Of a DNA stretch of 64,000 bases, positions 8,569 through 16,254 are shown piece by piece. A program made the position numbers and the translations under genes. The stretch comes from Flavobacterium humi (GTDB lineage Bacteria > Bacteroidota > Bacteroidia > Flavobacteriales > Flavobacteriaceae): positions 62,001-126,000 of the forward strand of contig NZ_SRLH01000004.1 in the NCBI RefSeq assembly GCF_004745595.1. Reading direction: 5' to 3'. The notes under the pieces are model-generated. The model was not told the DNA's origin, did not search any database, and saw only the letters and a list, made by a program, of their open reading frames with translations. The stretch's first letter is position 1, and each line of letters opens with the position of its first letter.

Positions 8569-10419
8569 TTAATAAGGAAAAAAATCATCGTACCCGTAAT
8601 TCATAAGCCTGAAATCGATAGTCGTTTTAATTGTTGGCTGGGCACCTGGGAAAATACTTCCCACAACAATCGGGAAAGGAGTCAGCGGAGCCGTAGCAGG
8701 TCGTTCTAATGTGCCTGTGCCTTGTGAAACGCCTGTTTTATTGTCCCAAGGCCATAAGGAATCTTCCACATACTGGCCAAAAGTCCTGTTGGAGGTAATT
8801 TGGTTCGGGTTTCCGGGATTGGTTGTAAATACCGGTGGCGAAGAAGGACTGTTCGAGTGTCCGCCCTGCAGGTCATACGTACTGCTTTGTGTAGCATCGA
8901 AGCGGTTATTCAACCATTGCCATTTGGCCCACAGCCTCTCGATATTGCCATGCAGAAAATAGAATAATGGATCCTGTGGGGCAATGTGAGGGCTTCCGGC
9001 TATCCAGGAAACGCTATTGCCTGAATTATTATGAGCGCCATTGTGCGTGGTTCCTTCCATTCCTTTAAAACTGGAATAGTTGGCACCTAAAGCAAATGTT
9101 GCGGCTTCTGTTGCTACTCCGGTACCAGTCCCCATTACACTGCTAGGAATTCCGTTATTCCCGTAAGGTGTTCTTCTTCTTATCCCTGCAGCTTGCCCGG
9201 TTATTTGCCAGGTGCTTATTGGGTTGGAAGGATTGATGATTGCCACTGCAGCTGGAGCAGTTGGGTTTGCGCCCATAAAATCTGCATTGAACATATTAGG
9301 AGACGACATATCAAAATGCCAGTAAGGAAGTGCTACGCTAGGATCGCTGGCCTGCAGTATCCGCTCGATATGAAGCATGAAGGCTCTGTGCCAAGGCAAA
9401 AATGCAGAACCAACGTGGGCTTGCCTGTGGGCGATAACATTAAAACCGGAAGCATTGCCGCTATGGGAATTCTTAAATAATTCGTAGAAGTTATACGTTT
9501 GATGGATTTCCCGCAAGGCTTCCAGGTATCGGTCACGTTCCGGTGTTGATAACGTATTGGCATTTTTCCGGATTCTGACCATTACTGCTTCACGGGCCAG
9601 CAGGTCTGCTCCCTGCATGACTTCAAAAACAGCGTCCTTGTCTTCTACACTGGCATTATTTTGATTTCCGGCAATTTTAAAACTGGCCCATGAACCATCT
9701 CCGCTAAGCGTCAGGTTTTCTGTTAGGTTTGTGGCCGTTGTCCCTGCTGCCAGCGTTCCGGTAGCAAATCGTAAGCGGTTTAAAGAAGGCATATTCCTAA
9801 GCGTAATATTAAGCGTAGCGCCCGGTGCACTTGGATTTAGCCATTTGATCCTGCAGGAAACGGGATTCCAGGCAATATAATCATCAATAGTGGTAATGCT
9901 GCCCACTTCTATGGCAACCTGAGGACGCGTATTCGGGATAGGTCCTGGAGAACTGCTGACCATCAGGCCTTTTCGGGCTATGACAACTTCGTTACAGCTG
10001 GCTCCGGCAGTAGCAATTTCTATAATGCTTGCCTTATCTGCAGCGGAGAGGCTGTTCCCTTTTACAAAAAAATTAAACCAGCCGCCATTTCCGGGCAAGG
10101 TCGTAAAAAACGATGTTGTAACCCCTGAATTGGTAGTGGAGATAAACAAATCGCTGCTTAATCTTTTGTTTCTGAATTCGACTTCAACACCGCCGGGAAA
10201 CTGCAGGCCGCTTCCGAAGTCTTTGTTGAAATTTGTAATCCTGGCTCTGCATTGGATAAATCCTGATGTTCCAATGTAATCATCGTGGTTCGATTCTGTA
10301 TTATTGACTTGAATTTCAATAATAGGCATTCTGGAGTTTGGGCAAGTTGGGATTACAGCACAACTATTGGCAAACAATACCATAATAACACAACAGAAGA
10401 TAAAATAATAATGTTTCAT
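8569..10419 (-). CDS. Tyrosinase-family type 3 copper lipoprotein
   Basis: A 616-residue tyrosinase-family protein. Tyrosinases use a dicopper centre to oxidise phenols to catechols and quinones. Both sites are complete: CuA H319, H335 and H344 (HVGSAFLPWHR), with spacing matching bacterial tyrosinases (16 and 9), and CuB H459, H463 (THNGAH) and H490 (DPLFYFLHGNIERLW). The N-terminus has a signal with a possible lipobox at C20 (FANSC). Before the catalytic domain are two homologous domains of about 125 residues (about 33-155 and 167-285), each with a DDYI...C.....N block and a G.G.W..F...GN block. A C-terminal extension (about 510-616) may act as a lid or shielding domain. It is the first gene of an operon with HEAT and SCO-like genes. 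The substrate is unknown: melanin precursors, other phenols or peptide tyrosines are possible. Confidence 0.9.
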   Translation of the reverse strand: MKHYYFIFCCVIMVLFANSCAVIPTCPNSRMPIIEIQVNNTESNHDDYIGTSGFIQCRARITNFNKDFGSGLQFPGGVEVEFRNKRLSSDLFISTTNSGVTTSFFTTLPGNGGWFNFFVKGNSLSAADKASIIEIATAGASCNEVVIARKGLMVSSSPGPIPNTRPQVAIEVGSITTIDDYIAWNPVSCRIKWLNPSAPGATLNITLRNMPSLNRLRFATGTLAAGTTATNLTENLTLSGDGSWASFKIAGNQNNASVEDKDAVFEVMQGADLLAREAVMVRIRKNANTLSTPERDRYLEALREIHQTYNFYELFKNSHSGNASGFNVIAHRQAHVGSAFLPWHRAFMLHIERILQASDPSVALPYWHFDMSSPNMFNADFMGANPTAPAAVAIINPSNPISTWQITGQAAGIRRRTPYGNNGIPSSVMGTGTGVATEAATFALGANYSSFKGMEGTTHNGAHNNSGNSVSWIAGSPHIAPQDPLFYFLHGNIERLWAKWQWLNNRFDATQSSTYDLQGGHSNSPSSPPVFTTNPGNPNQITSNRTFGQYVEDSLWPWDNKTGVSQGTGTLERPATAPLTPFPIVVGSIFPGAQPTIKTTIDFRLMNYGYDDFFPY

Positions 10420-10546
10420 ATAATTTATTTTTTAATTGTTTATTTCCAAAGCAAGCTTTTCTTATGCCTTTTCAAAGGGCTTTCAGAAGCGGGCCGGCTT
10501 TAGAATTATTATGATGTAAAGGTTTGATTATTAGTTTGATACGAGT

Positions 10547-10590
10547 ACAGGGTATTTCCCCTTTTTTTAACAAGGTATTTCCCTTTTTTT
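10547..10590. repeat. Tandem direct repeat upstream of tyrosinase operon
   Basis: Two copies of an about 21-bp unit, ACA(G/A)GGTATTTCCC(C/T)TTTTTT, begin at 10547 and 10570. Their exact cores GGTATTTCCC lie at 10551-10560 and 10574-10583. The 23-bp period is about two helical turns, as expected for a dimeric activator such as a LytTR-type regulator binding one face of the DNA. It lies 128-171 bp upstream of the tyrosinase start codon. Confidence 0.55.
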
Positions 10591-10700
10591 CGCAACCCCA
10601 AAAAATAATGCCTGCTAACCTATAAATGTAGGCAATAATTAAAACGTATCAAGAAGGTTTTCAGGTATGGATCGCACTGGTTATTTTAGGATGAATCCAT

Positions 10701-10733
10701 AAAAAAACCTGTGAAACAATGGCTTCACAGGTT
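10701..10733 (-). terminator. htpG terminator
   Basis: On the minus strand the perfect 10-bp arms aacctgtgaa (10707-10716) and ttcacaggtt (10724-10733) are followed by seven Ts (10707-10701). It lies 25 bp after the htpG stop. Confidence 0.85.
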
Positions 10734-10758
10734 GTATCATTTTGGCAGGTGCCGTATG

Positions 10759-12645
10759 TTATCGGATCAGTTCGAAACTTCTTTTTACAAAAGCAGTCAG
10801 TTCTTCTCCTTTTAAAAGGTTTTGAGATAGTTTTGCCAGGTCAAGGGCTTGTTTTACAAGGCTTTCCTGTGCAGTGGCTTCTGTCGTGTTTAAAATGGCC
10901 GATGCCAGGTCAGAATTGGTATTGACTACCAGGTTGTACATTTCCGGCATATTGCCCATCCCGAACATACCGCCGCCGCCGGACTGGCTCATTTCCTTCA
11001 TACGGCGCAGGAATTCCGGCTGCGTGATGATAAACGGGGCCGCATTGCTGTCTAAGGCTTCCAGTTGTACCGAATAATTTTGCTTTGGCACCAGGTTTTC
11101 CAAAACAGTCTTTAAACTGGCCTGTTCTTCTTCCGATAATTTGGAAATGGCGTTTTCTTCTTTCTTAATCAAATTGTCAATATGGTCCGAATCCACGCGG
11201 GTGAAAGTCAGGTTTTCGTTGTCTGCTTCCAGTTTTTGGATCAAATGGGAAATAATCGGAGAATCCAGCAACAGTACTTCATAGCCTTTGTCTTTGGCAA
11301 TGTCAATGTAACTGTGTTGCGCTTCTTTGTTCCCGGCATATAAAACCACCAGTTTGCCGTCTTTGTCAGTCTGGTTGCCTTTGATTTTCTCTTTTAATTC
11401 TTCCAAGGTAAAATAGTGTCCATCTACCGTTGGGTACAATACAAAAGCACCGGCTTTTTCGTAGAATTTCGGTTCCGAAAGCATTCCGTATTCCAAAACG
11501 ATTTTAATATCGTTCCATTTTTGCTCAAAATCCTCACGGCTTTCGTTGAATAAGGATTTTAATTTATCGGCCACTTTACGGGTAATGTAATTCGAGATTT
11601 TTTTCACCTCGCTATCCGCCTGTAATCCGGAACGGGAAACGTTCAGCGGGATATCCGGCGAATCCACCACACCTTTAAGCATCATCAGAAATTCAGGGAC
11701 AATGCCTTCCACGTTATCGGTAACATACACCTGGTTTTGGAACAATTGGATTTTGTCCTTCTGGATCTGGATGTCAGCACCCAGTTTCGGGAAATATAAA
11801 ATCCCTGTCAGGTTAAAAGGATAATCTACGTTGAGGTGGATGTTGAAAAGCGGTTCTTCAAACTGCATCGGATACAGCTCGCGGTAGAAATTTTTGTAGT
11901 CTTCCTCGTTTAATTCGGATGGTTGTTTTGTCCACGCCGGATTTGGGTTGTTGATGATGTTGTCTACTTCCTTATATTCTGTTTTGTAATCCTCAGGAGC
12001 ATCTTCAGGTTTTGGCAAAGCTTCTTGCCTGGTTCCGAATTTAATCGGGATTGGCATAAATTTGTTGTACTTGTTCAGTAACTCCTTGATTTTGAAATCT
12101 TCCAAAAATTCTAAAGAATCCTCTGCTATATGCAGGATTATTTCTGTACCGCGTGTCGTTTTGTCTGCCGGTTCCAAAGTAAATTCGGGGCTTCCGTCGC
12201 AAGTCCAGTGTGCTGCAGGTTCGTCTTTGTAAGATTTGGTAATGATCTCCACTTTTGAAGCGACCATGAAAGCAGAATAAAAGCCCAATCCGAAATGGCC
12301 TATAATGCCTGAATCTTTGGCAGAATCCTTGTATTTTTCCAAAAACTCCTCGGCACCGGAAAAAGCCACCTGATTGATGTATTTTTCCACTTCATCTGCC
12401 GTCATCCCCAAGCCTTGGTCAATAATGTGCAGTTTTTTACCTTCCTTGTCAATTTTCACCTCGATTATAGGATTGCCATATTCTACTTTGGCTTCGCCGA
12501 TGCTGATCAGGTGCTTCAATTTTAAAGTGGCGTCAGTTCCGTTTGAAATCAATTCACGTAAAAAGATTTCATGGTCGCTGTATAGAAATTTCTTGATTAA
12601 GGGAAAGATATTTTCTACCGAAACATTAATTTTTCCTGTTGTCAT
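10759..12645 (-). CDS. htpG: Molecular chaperone HtpG (Hsp90 family)
   Basis: A 628-residue Hsp90 homologue, the usual bacterial length. The N-terminal GHKL ATPase domain (about 1-215) shows the conserved segments FLRELISNGTDA, IIDQGLGMT and GHFGLGFYSAFMV. The middle domain (about 230-490) has PLNVSRSGLQ, and the C-terminal dimerisation domain follows. In place of the canonical FLRELISNASDA this protein has NGTDA, so the ATP-binding Asn remains while the following residues vary. It acts in the cytoplasm as an ATP-dependent chaperone dimer. The gene is monocistronic with its own terminator. It starts 181 bp from the divergent lipocalin-like gene. No perfect TAnnTTTG element is seen on its strand. 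Confidence 0.97.
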   Translation of the reverse strand: MTTGKINVSVENIFPLIKKFLYSDHEIFLRELISNGTDATLKLKHLISIGEAKVEYGNPIIEVKIDKEGKKLHIIDQGLGMTADEVEKYINQVAFSGAEEFLEKYKDSAKDSGIIGHFGLGFYSAFMVASKVEIITKSYKDEPAAHWTCDGSPEFTLEPADKTTRGTEIILHIAEDSLEFLEDFKIKELLNKYNKFMPIPIKFGTRQEALPKPEDAPEDYKTEYKEVDNIINNPNPAWTKQPSELNEEDYKNFYRELYPMQFEEPLFNIHLNVDYPFNLTGILYFPKLGADIQIQKDKIQLFQNQVYVTDNVEGIVPEFLMMLKGVVDSPDIPLNVSRSGLQADSEVKKISNYITRKVADKLKSLFNESREDFEQKWNDIKIVLEYGMLSEPKFYEKAGAFVLYPTVDGHYFTLEELKEKIKGNQTDKDGKLVVLYAGNKEAQHSYIDIAKDKGYEVLLLDSPIISHLIQKLEADNENLTFTRVDSDHIDNLIKKEENAISKLSEEEQASLKTVLENLVPKQNYSVQLEALDSNAAPFIITQPEFLRRMKEMSQSGGGGMFGMGNMPEMYNLVVNTNSDLASAILNTTEATAQESLVKQALDLAKLSQNLLKGEELTAFVKRSFELIR

Positions 12646-12773
12646 AGGTATTTGATTTTAAATTTAATATGGTTTGTCTTCTTTCAAATAAGATACCAAT
12701 TATTCCTCAAATGACAAATTGGCGCATTGGCCTTTGCCTTCTTTTGAGGCGAATTATTCTATTTTTATTAGGC

Positions 12774-12800
12774 TTTGTGTACGCAAAATTCGTATTTTTG
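12774..12800 (+). promoter_or_regulatory. Bacteroidetes promoter for lipocalin-like/OmpA genes
   Basis: -7 element TATTTTTG at 12793-12800 matches TAnnTTTG, with TTTG at 12774-12777 as the -33 element. The spacing of 15 bp is somewhat short. The start codon at 12827 lies 27 bp downstream. Confidence 0.6.
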
Positions 12801-12826
12801 TAAGAATATCTATTAAACTTTAAAAT

Positions 12827-13306
12827 ATGAAAAAGATAATTTTATTATTTACGTTGGTTATTTTGGCAGTTTCTTGCAAGACTCCCGCACCAGCTGCAAG
12901 TACTACCGTAGACAGAAGGTCTCAGGTAGCTATTAAAGGCAACTGGACTATAGTTTCCGTTACGTATCCGGGTTCGGATATGTTTAAAGTTAAATCTTTT
13001 GATATTGCTGATGCCAAATGTTTCGAAGGCAGTACCTGGAAATTTGTATCCAACAACGATACGGGGGAAATGGCTTTGACACAGGCAGGTTGCCCGGCTT
13101 TCAGCTCGCCAATCAAGTGGTATGTGAATAAGGACAGCCAGTTTGTTTTGAAATTTCTGGGAGAAGGGGTAAAAGCCAAAAAACAACAGGTAGGCTACAT
13201 TTTAAGGATTGACGATCAAACCATGGAGTCATTCAAGTTAATAGACAATATCAATATCGGAGGGAAGTTAACCAATGTTGTCTACCAATTCAGAAAAACT
13301 AATTAA
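12827..13306 (+). CDS. Lipocalin-like lipoprotein
   Basis: A 159-residue lipoprotein: signal MKKIILLFTLVILAVSC with a good lipobox (AVSC, Cys17). The mature part has the pattern of small lipocalin-like beta-barrels of Bacteroidetes, with the early 'G.W.IVSV' strand, a Cys-containing middle (AKCFEGSTW, AGCPAF) and repeated short beta strands such as FVLKFL and GYILRI. The two cysteines of the mature domain may form a disulphide. It has a promoter just upstream and is followed 11 bp later by the OmpA-family lipoprotein gene, so both are probably made together for the outer envelope. The ligand is unknown. Confidence 0.75.
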   Translation: MKKIILLFTLVILAVSCKTPAPAASTTVDRRSQVAIKGNWTIVSVTYPGSDMFKVKSFDIADAKCFEGSTWKFVSNNDTGEMALTQAGCPAFSSPIKWYVNKDSQFVLKFLGEGVKAKKQQVGYILRIDDQTMESFKLIDNINIGGKLTNVVYQFRKTN

Positions 13307-13317
13307 AATACAGTATT

Positions 13318-14013
13318 ATGAAAAAGTCAATTATATATTTCTTATCGATGGTGCTTCTTTCGGGAACAGTGATAACCGGCTGTGAGTCTGTTAAGAATTC
13401 AAATAATACGCAACGTGGTGCTGCCATCGGAGCAGTGAGTGGTGCCGTTATCGGAGGTGTCCTGGGGAACAATCTCGGAAAAGGAGGCAAAGGAGCGCTT
13501 GGTGCGGTCCTTGGTGGTGTTGTAGGAGGTGTTGCCGGTGGGATGATCGGTAACAGGATGGACAAACAGGCCCGTAAAATCAGCGAGACATTGCCTGGTG
13601 CCCAAGTGGAAAGAGTTGGGGAAGGGATCAAACTTACGCTGGGTGAAAATTCCATCCGTTTTGATACCAACAAATCAACATTGACTCCAACTGCCAAATC
13701 AAATTTGGACAAGCTGGTAGCTGTTTTCAACGAATACCCGGATACCAATATCCAGATTTACGGGTATACCGACAGTTCGGGCGCCGATGATTACAATTTG
13801 AAATTGTCTGAACAAAGAGCTGCTTCGGTAAGAAGTTACCTGTCAGGGAAAGGTTTGGCAAATTCGCGTTTTTCCACAACAGGATTAGGGGAGGCTGATC
13901 CTATCGCTTCCAACGAAACGGCAGAAGGCAAGTCTCAAAACCGAAGAGTGGAATTCGCCATTACCGCTAATGAGAAAATGGTTCAGGATGCCAAAAAAGA
14001 AGCTGGAAATTAA
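13318..14013 (+). CDS. OmpA-family lipoprotein with glycine-zipper segment
   Basis: A 231-residue outer-membrane protein. It has a signal with lipobox ITGC (Cys21), a glycine-zipper stretch (about 37-82, rich in GAxxG motifs such as GAVIGGVLGNNLG), and a C-terminal OmpA peptidoglycan-binding domain (about 100-220) with the conserved segments IQIYGYTDSSG, LSEQRAASVRSYL and NRRVEF. The Asp of GYTDSSG and Arg of NRRVEF are the residues that hold diaminopimelate in this family. It is likely to link the outer membrane to the cell wall; the glycine zipper may insert in or associate with the membrane. It is co-transcribed with the lipocalin-like gene and ends at a terminator. Confidence 0.85.
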   Translation: MKKSIIYFLSMVLLSGTVITGCESVKNSNNTQRGAAIGAVSGAVIGGVLGNNLGKGGKGALGAVLGGVVGGVAGGMIGNRMDKQARKISETLPGAQVERVGEGIKLTLGENSIRFDTNKSTLTPTAKSNLDKLVAVFNEYPDTNIQIYGYTDSSGADDYNLKLSEQRAASVRSYLSGKGLANSRFSTTGLGEADPIASNETAEGKSQNRRVEFAITANEKMVQDAKKEAGN

Positions 14014-14040
14014 GATTTCGTTACGTTATAAATTCATTAA

Positions 14041-14076
14041 AAAAGCTGTTTCTTCTAAGGAACGGCTTTTTTGTTT
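14041..14076 (+). terminator. Terminator after OmpA-family gene
   Basis: Arms aaaagctgtttc (14041-14052) and gaacggctttt (14060-14070) pair with G-U wobbles and are followed by a T-rich run. Confidence 0.7.
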
Positions 14077-14098
14077 TTAAATAAACTTCGTAGTTTTG
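14071..14098 (+). promoter_or_regulatory. Promoter for ABC ATPase gene
   Basis: -7 element TAGTTTTG at 14091-14098 with TTG at 14071-14073 and a 17-bp spacer, 18 bp upstream of the start codon at 14117. It overlaps the tail of the preceding terminator. Confidence 0.65.
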
Positions 14099-14116
14099 TC
14101 GTTCTAAAATAATAGC

Positions 14117-15061
14117 ATGCTCCAAGTCAAGAATATTACTTTCGGTTATACCGAAAAACCAGTTATCCAACATATAGAATTTTCAGTTGAAAAAGGACAG
14201 AACATTGCTGTTTTAGGAGAAAGCGGCTGTGGGAAAAGTACTTTGCTCAAACTTATTTACGGTTTGTATGACCTGGATGAAGGCCATATTTTATGGAATG
14301 GGACTGAAGTTTTAGGGCCAAAAGCCCATTTGGTTCCGGGAATGCCTTTTATGAAATACCTCGCCCAGGATTTTGACCTTATGCCGTACATTACAGTAGC
14401 TGAAAATGTAGGCAAGTTCCTGTCCAATTTTTATCCGGAACAAAAAGGGCAACGCATTTGGGAATTGCTAGAAATCGTCGAAATGACCGAATATGCAAAC
14501 GTGAAGGCCAAATACTTAAGTGGCGGACAGCAACAACGTGTCGCCCTGGCCAGGGTTTTGGCGTTGGAACCGGAAGTACTGCTGCTTGACGAACCTTTCA
14601 GCCATATTGATAATTTTAGGAAAAATGCCCTGAGGCGTAATTTATTTGCGTATTTGAAATCAAAAGGGATTACCGTTTTCGTTGCTACGCATGACAGTAC
14701 CGATGCGCTTTCGTTTGCAGATGAAACCATTGTCCTGCATAAAGGGAGGATTTTGGAAAAAGCGCCTTCCAAGGATATCTACAATAACCCGCTTAATAAA
14801 TATGTGGCCTCTCTTTTTGGGGAAGTAAACGAATTGAAATTGTCCCAGATTACGTTTACCGAAGGTGAGGACGAATCCATTTTATTGTATCCCAGTCAGT
14901 TAAAGGTTGTGGAAAACGGCTTGCTGAAAGCAATAGTCAAACAATGTTACTTTAAAGGGAACCATTATCTTGTAAAAGCGGTTTTTGATAAAAAAGTCAT
15001 CTTTTTCGAACATGATGAGGAACTGCCACTAAACCTGGAAGTTACCTTAATGATAGCGTAA
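14117..15061 (+). CDS. ABC transporter ATP-binding protein
   Basis: A 314-residue ABC ATPase. Walker A GESGCGKST (about 34-42), Q-loop near LAQDF, signature LSGGQQQRVALAR (about 134-146), Walker B VLLLDEPF (about 155-162) and the switch His in ATHD are all intact, so it is likely to hydrolyse ATP. The C-terminal about 80 residues after the ATPase core form a small beta domain like the TOBE regions of importers (MalK/PotA type). No permease or binding protein gene is adjacent, so the partner and substrate cannot be told from the window. It has its own promoter and stands alone before the fabH-like gene. Confidence 0.9.
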   Translation: MLQVKNITFGYTEKPVIQHIEFSVEKGQNIAVLGESGCGKSTLLKLIYGLYDLDEGHILWNGTEVLGPKAHLVPGMPFMKYLAQDFDLMPYITVAENVGKFLSNFYPEQKGQRIWELLEIVEMTEYANVKAKYLSGGQQQRVALARVLALEPEVLLLDEPFSHIDNFRKNALRRNLFAYLKSKGITVFVATHDSTDALSFADETIVLHKGRILEKAPSKDIYNNPLNKYVASLFGEVNELKLSQITFTEGEDESILLYPSQLKVVENGLLKAIVKQCYFKGNHYLVKAVFDKKVIFFEHDEELPLNLEVTLMIA

Positions 15062-15132
15062 TGGTGCTTGAAGGCTTTTTGGGAGATGCAACCATTAAAA
15101 ATTGTTTAATCAGAAAAAAACCTTAACTTGTA

Positions 15133-15162
15133 TTGCATTGTTTTATTGTAAATGTAAATTTG
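15133..15162 (+). promoter_or_regulatory. Promoter for ketoacyl-ACP synthase gene
   Basis: -7 element TAAATTTG at 15155-15162 and TTG at 15133-15135, spacer 19 bp, 29 bp upstream of the start codon at 15192: a near-ideal Bacteroidetes promoter. Confidence 0.75.
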
Positions 15163-15191
15163 CAATTCATTTTTAATTAAAAACGTAAAAT

Positions 15192-16199
15192 ATGTTTCAT
15201 TCTAAAATAACGGGTTTAGGATATTATGTGCCGGAAAATGTAGTGACCAATGATGATTTATCAAAAATTATAGATACCAGCGACGAATGGATCCAGGAAA
15301 GAACCGGGATAAAACAGCGCCGCCACATTATAAGAGGTGAAGATACCACGACTTCCATGGGAGTCAAAGCAGCGGAAATTGCCATTAAGCGTTCCGGAAT
15401 TGCCAAAGAAGATATCGATTTTGTCATTTTTGCCACGTTGAGCCCGGATTATTATTTTCCTGGGCCGGGAGTTTTAGTGCAACGCGACCTTGGCTTAAGG
15501 ACAGTAGGGGCGCTTGATGTACGCAATCAGTGTTCGGGTTTTGTGTATGCGATTTCTGTTGCAGACCAATATATCAAGACCGGAATGTATAAAAATATCC
15601 TTGTCATCGGTTCGGAAGTGCATTCTACCGGACTGGATATGACCAGCCGTGGCCGCAGCGTGTCAGTGATTTTTGGCGACGGAGCAGGAGCAGCAGTCTT
15701 GAGCAGGGAAGAGGATGTGACCAAAGGAATCCTTTCCACTCATTTGCATTCAGAAGGGCAGCATGCCGAAGAATTGATTGTGAAAGCACCGGGAATGGGG
15801 CAACGCTGGGTAACCGATATCATTGCTGATGCAGATCCTGACGATGAAAGTTATTTCCCATACATGAACGGGCAGTTCGTGTTTAAAAACGCTGTTGTCC
15901 GTTTCAGTGAAGTAATCAATGAAGGGCTCGAAGCAAACAACCTGGGCGTTTCGGATATCGATATGCTGGTTCCGCACCAGGCGAACTTGAGGATTTCACA
16001 ATTTATCCAACAGAAATTCAAACTGACGGATGATCAGGTCTACAACAATATCATGGACTACGGAAATACAACCGCAGCCTCTATTCCGATTGCCTTGACA
16101 GAAGCTTGGGAAAAAGGGAAAATAAAAGAAGGAGACATAGTGGTCCTTGCCGCTTTCGGTTCCGGTTTTACCTGGGGAAGCGTTATTATCAAATGGTAA
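15192..16199 (+). CDS. fabH: 3-oxoacyl-ACP synthase III (FabH-type)
   Basis: A 335-residue KAS III enzyme that condenses an acyl-CoA primer with malonyl-ACP to begin fatty acid synthesis. The catalytic triad is visible: C114 in NQCSGFVYA, His in HQANLRI, and Asn in YGNTTAASIP. The C-terminal GSGFTWGS motif is also present. The N-terminal segment ITGLGYYVPENVVTN is typical of the family. Genomes of this group can carry several KAS III paralogues, and this copy is not beside other fab genes, so it could serve branched-chain or specialised acyl primers rather than the main pathway. A bidirectional terminator follows. Confidence 0.88.
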   Translation: MFHSKITGLGYYVPENVVTNDDLSKIIDTSDEWIQERTGIKQRRHIIRGEDTTTSMGVKAAEIAIKRSGIAKEDIDFVIFATLSPDYYFPGPGVLVQRDLGLRTVGALDVRNQCSGFVYAISVADQYIKTGMYKNILVIGSEVHSTGLDMTSRGRSVSVIFGDGAGAAVLSREEDVTKGILSTHLHSEGQHAEELIVKAPGMGQRWVTDIIADADPDDESYFPYMNGQFVFKNAVVRFSEVINEGLEANNLGVSDIDMLVPHQANLRISQFIQQKFKLTDDQVYNNIMDYGNTTAASIPIALTEAWEKGKIKEGDIVVLAAFGSGFTWGSVIIKW

Positions 16200-16217
16200 T
16201 CCTTACAGTTACAAAAT

Positions 16218-16249
16218 AAAAAAAGCTCCATAAACATGGAGCTTTTTTT
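16218..16249. terminator. Bidirectional terminator between fabH and beta-barrel receptor
   Basis: aaaaaaagctcca (16218-16230) and tggagcttttttt (16237-16249) form perfect arms with a T run on each strand. It serves the + strand fabH-like gene and the minus-strand receptor ending at 16255. Confidence 0.85.
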
Positions 16250-16254
16250 AGCTA

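Larger units (their letters stand above)
10420..10758. other. 339-bp intergenic region between tyrosinase operon and htpG
   Basis: No gene is apparent. It holds the upstream region of the tyrosinase operon (minus strand), a 23-bp-period direct repeat at 10547-10590, and the htpG terminator at 10701-10733. No perfect TAnnTTTG element is visible for the tyrosinase operon on the minus strand, so its promoter may be non-standard or need an activator. Confidence 0.6.

Noticed and set aside
13299..13748. A 149-codon open frame on - across the OmpA-family gene, rich in Pro/Thr
   Set aside because: It is the reverse reading of the glycine-zipper region of the OmpA-family gene, which has convincing lipobox and OmpA motifs.
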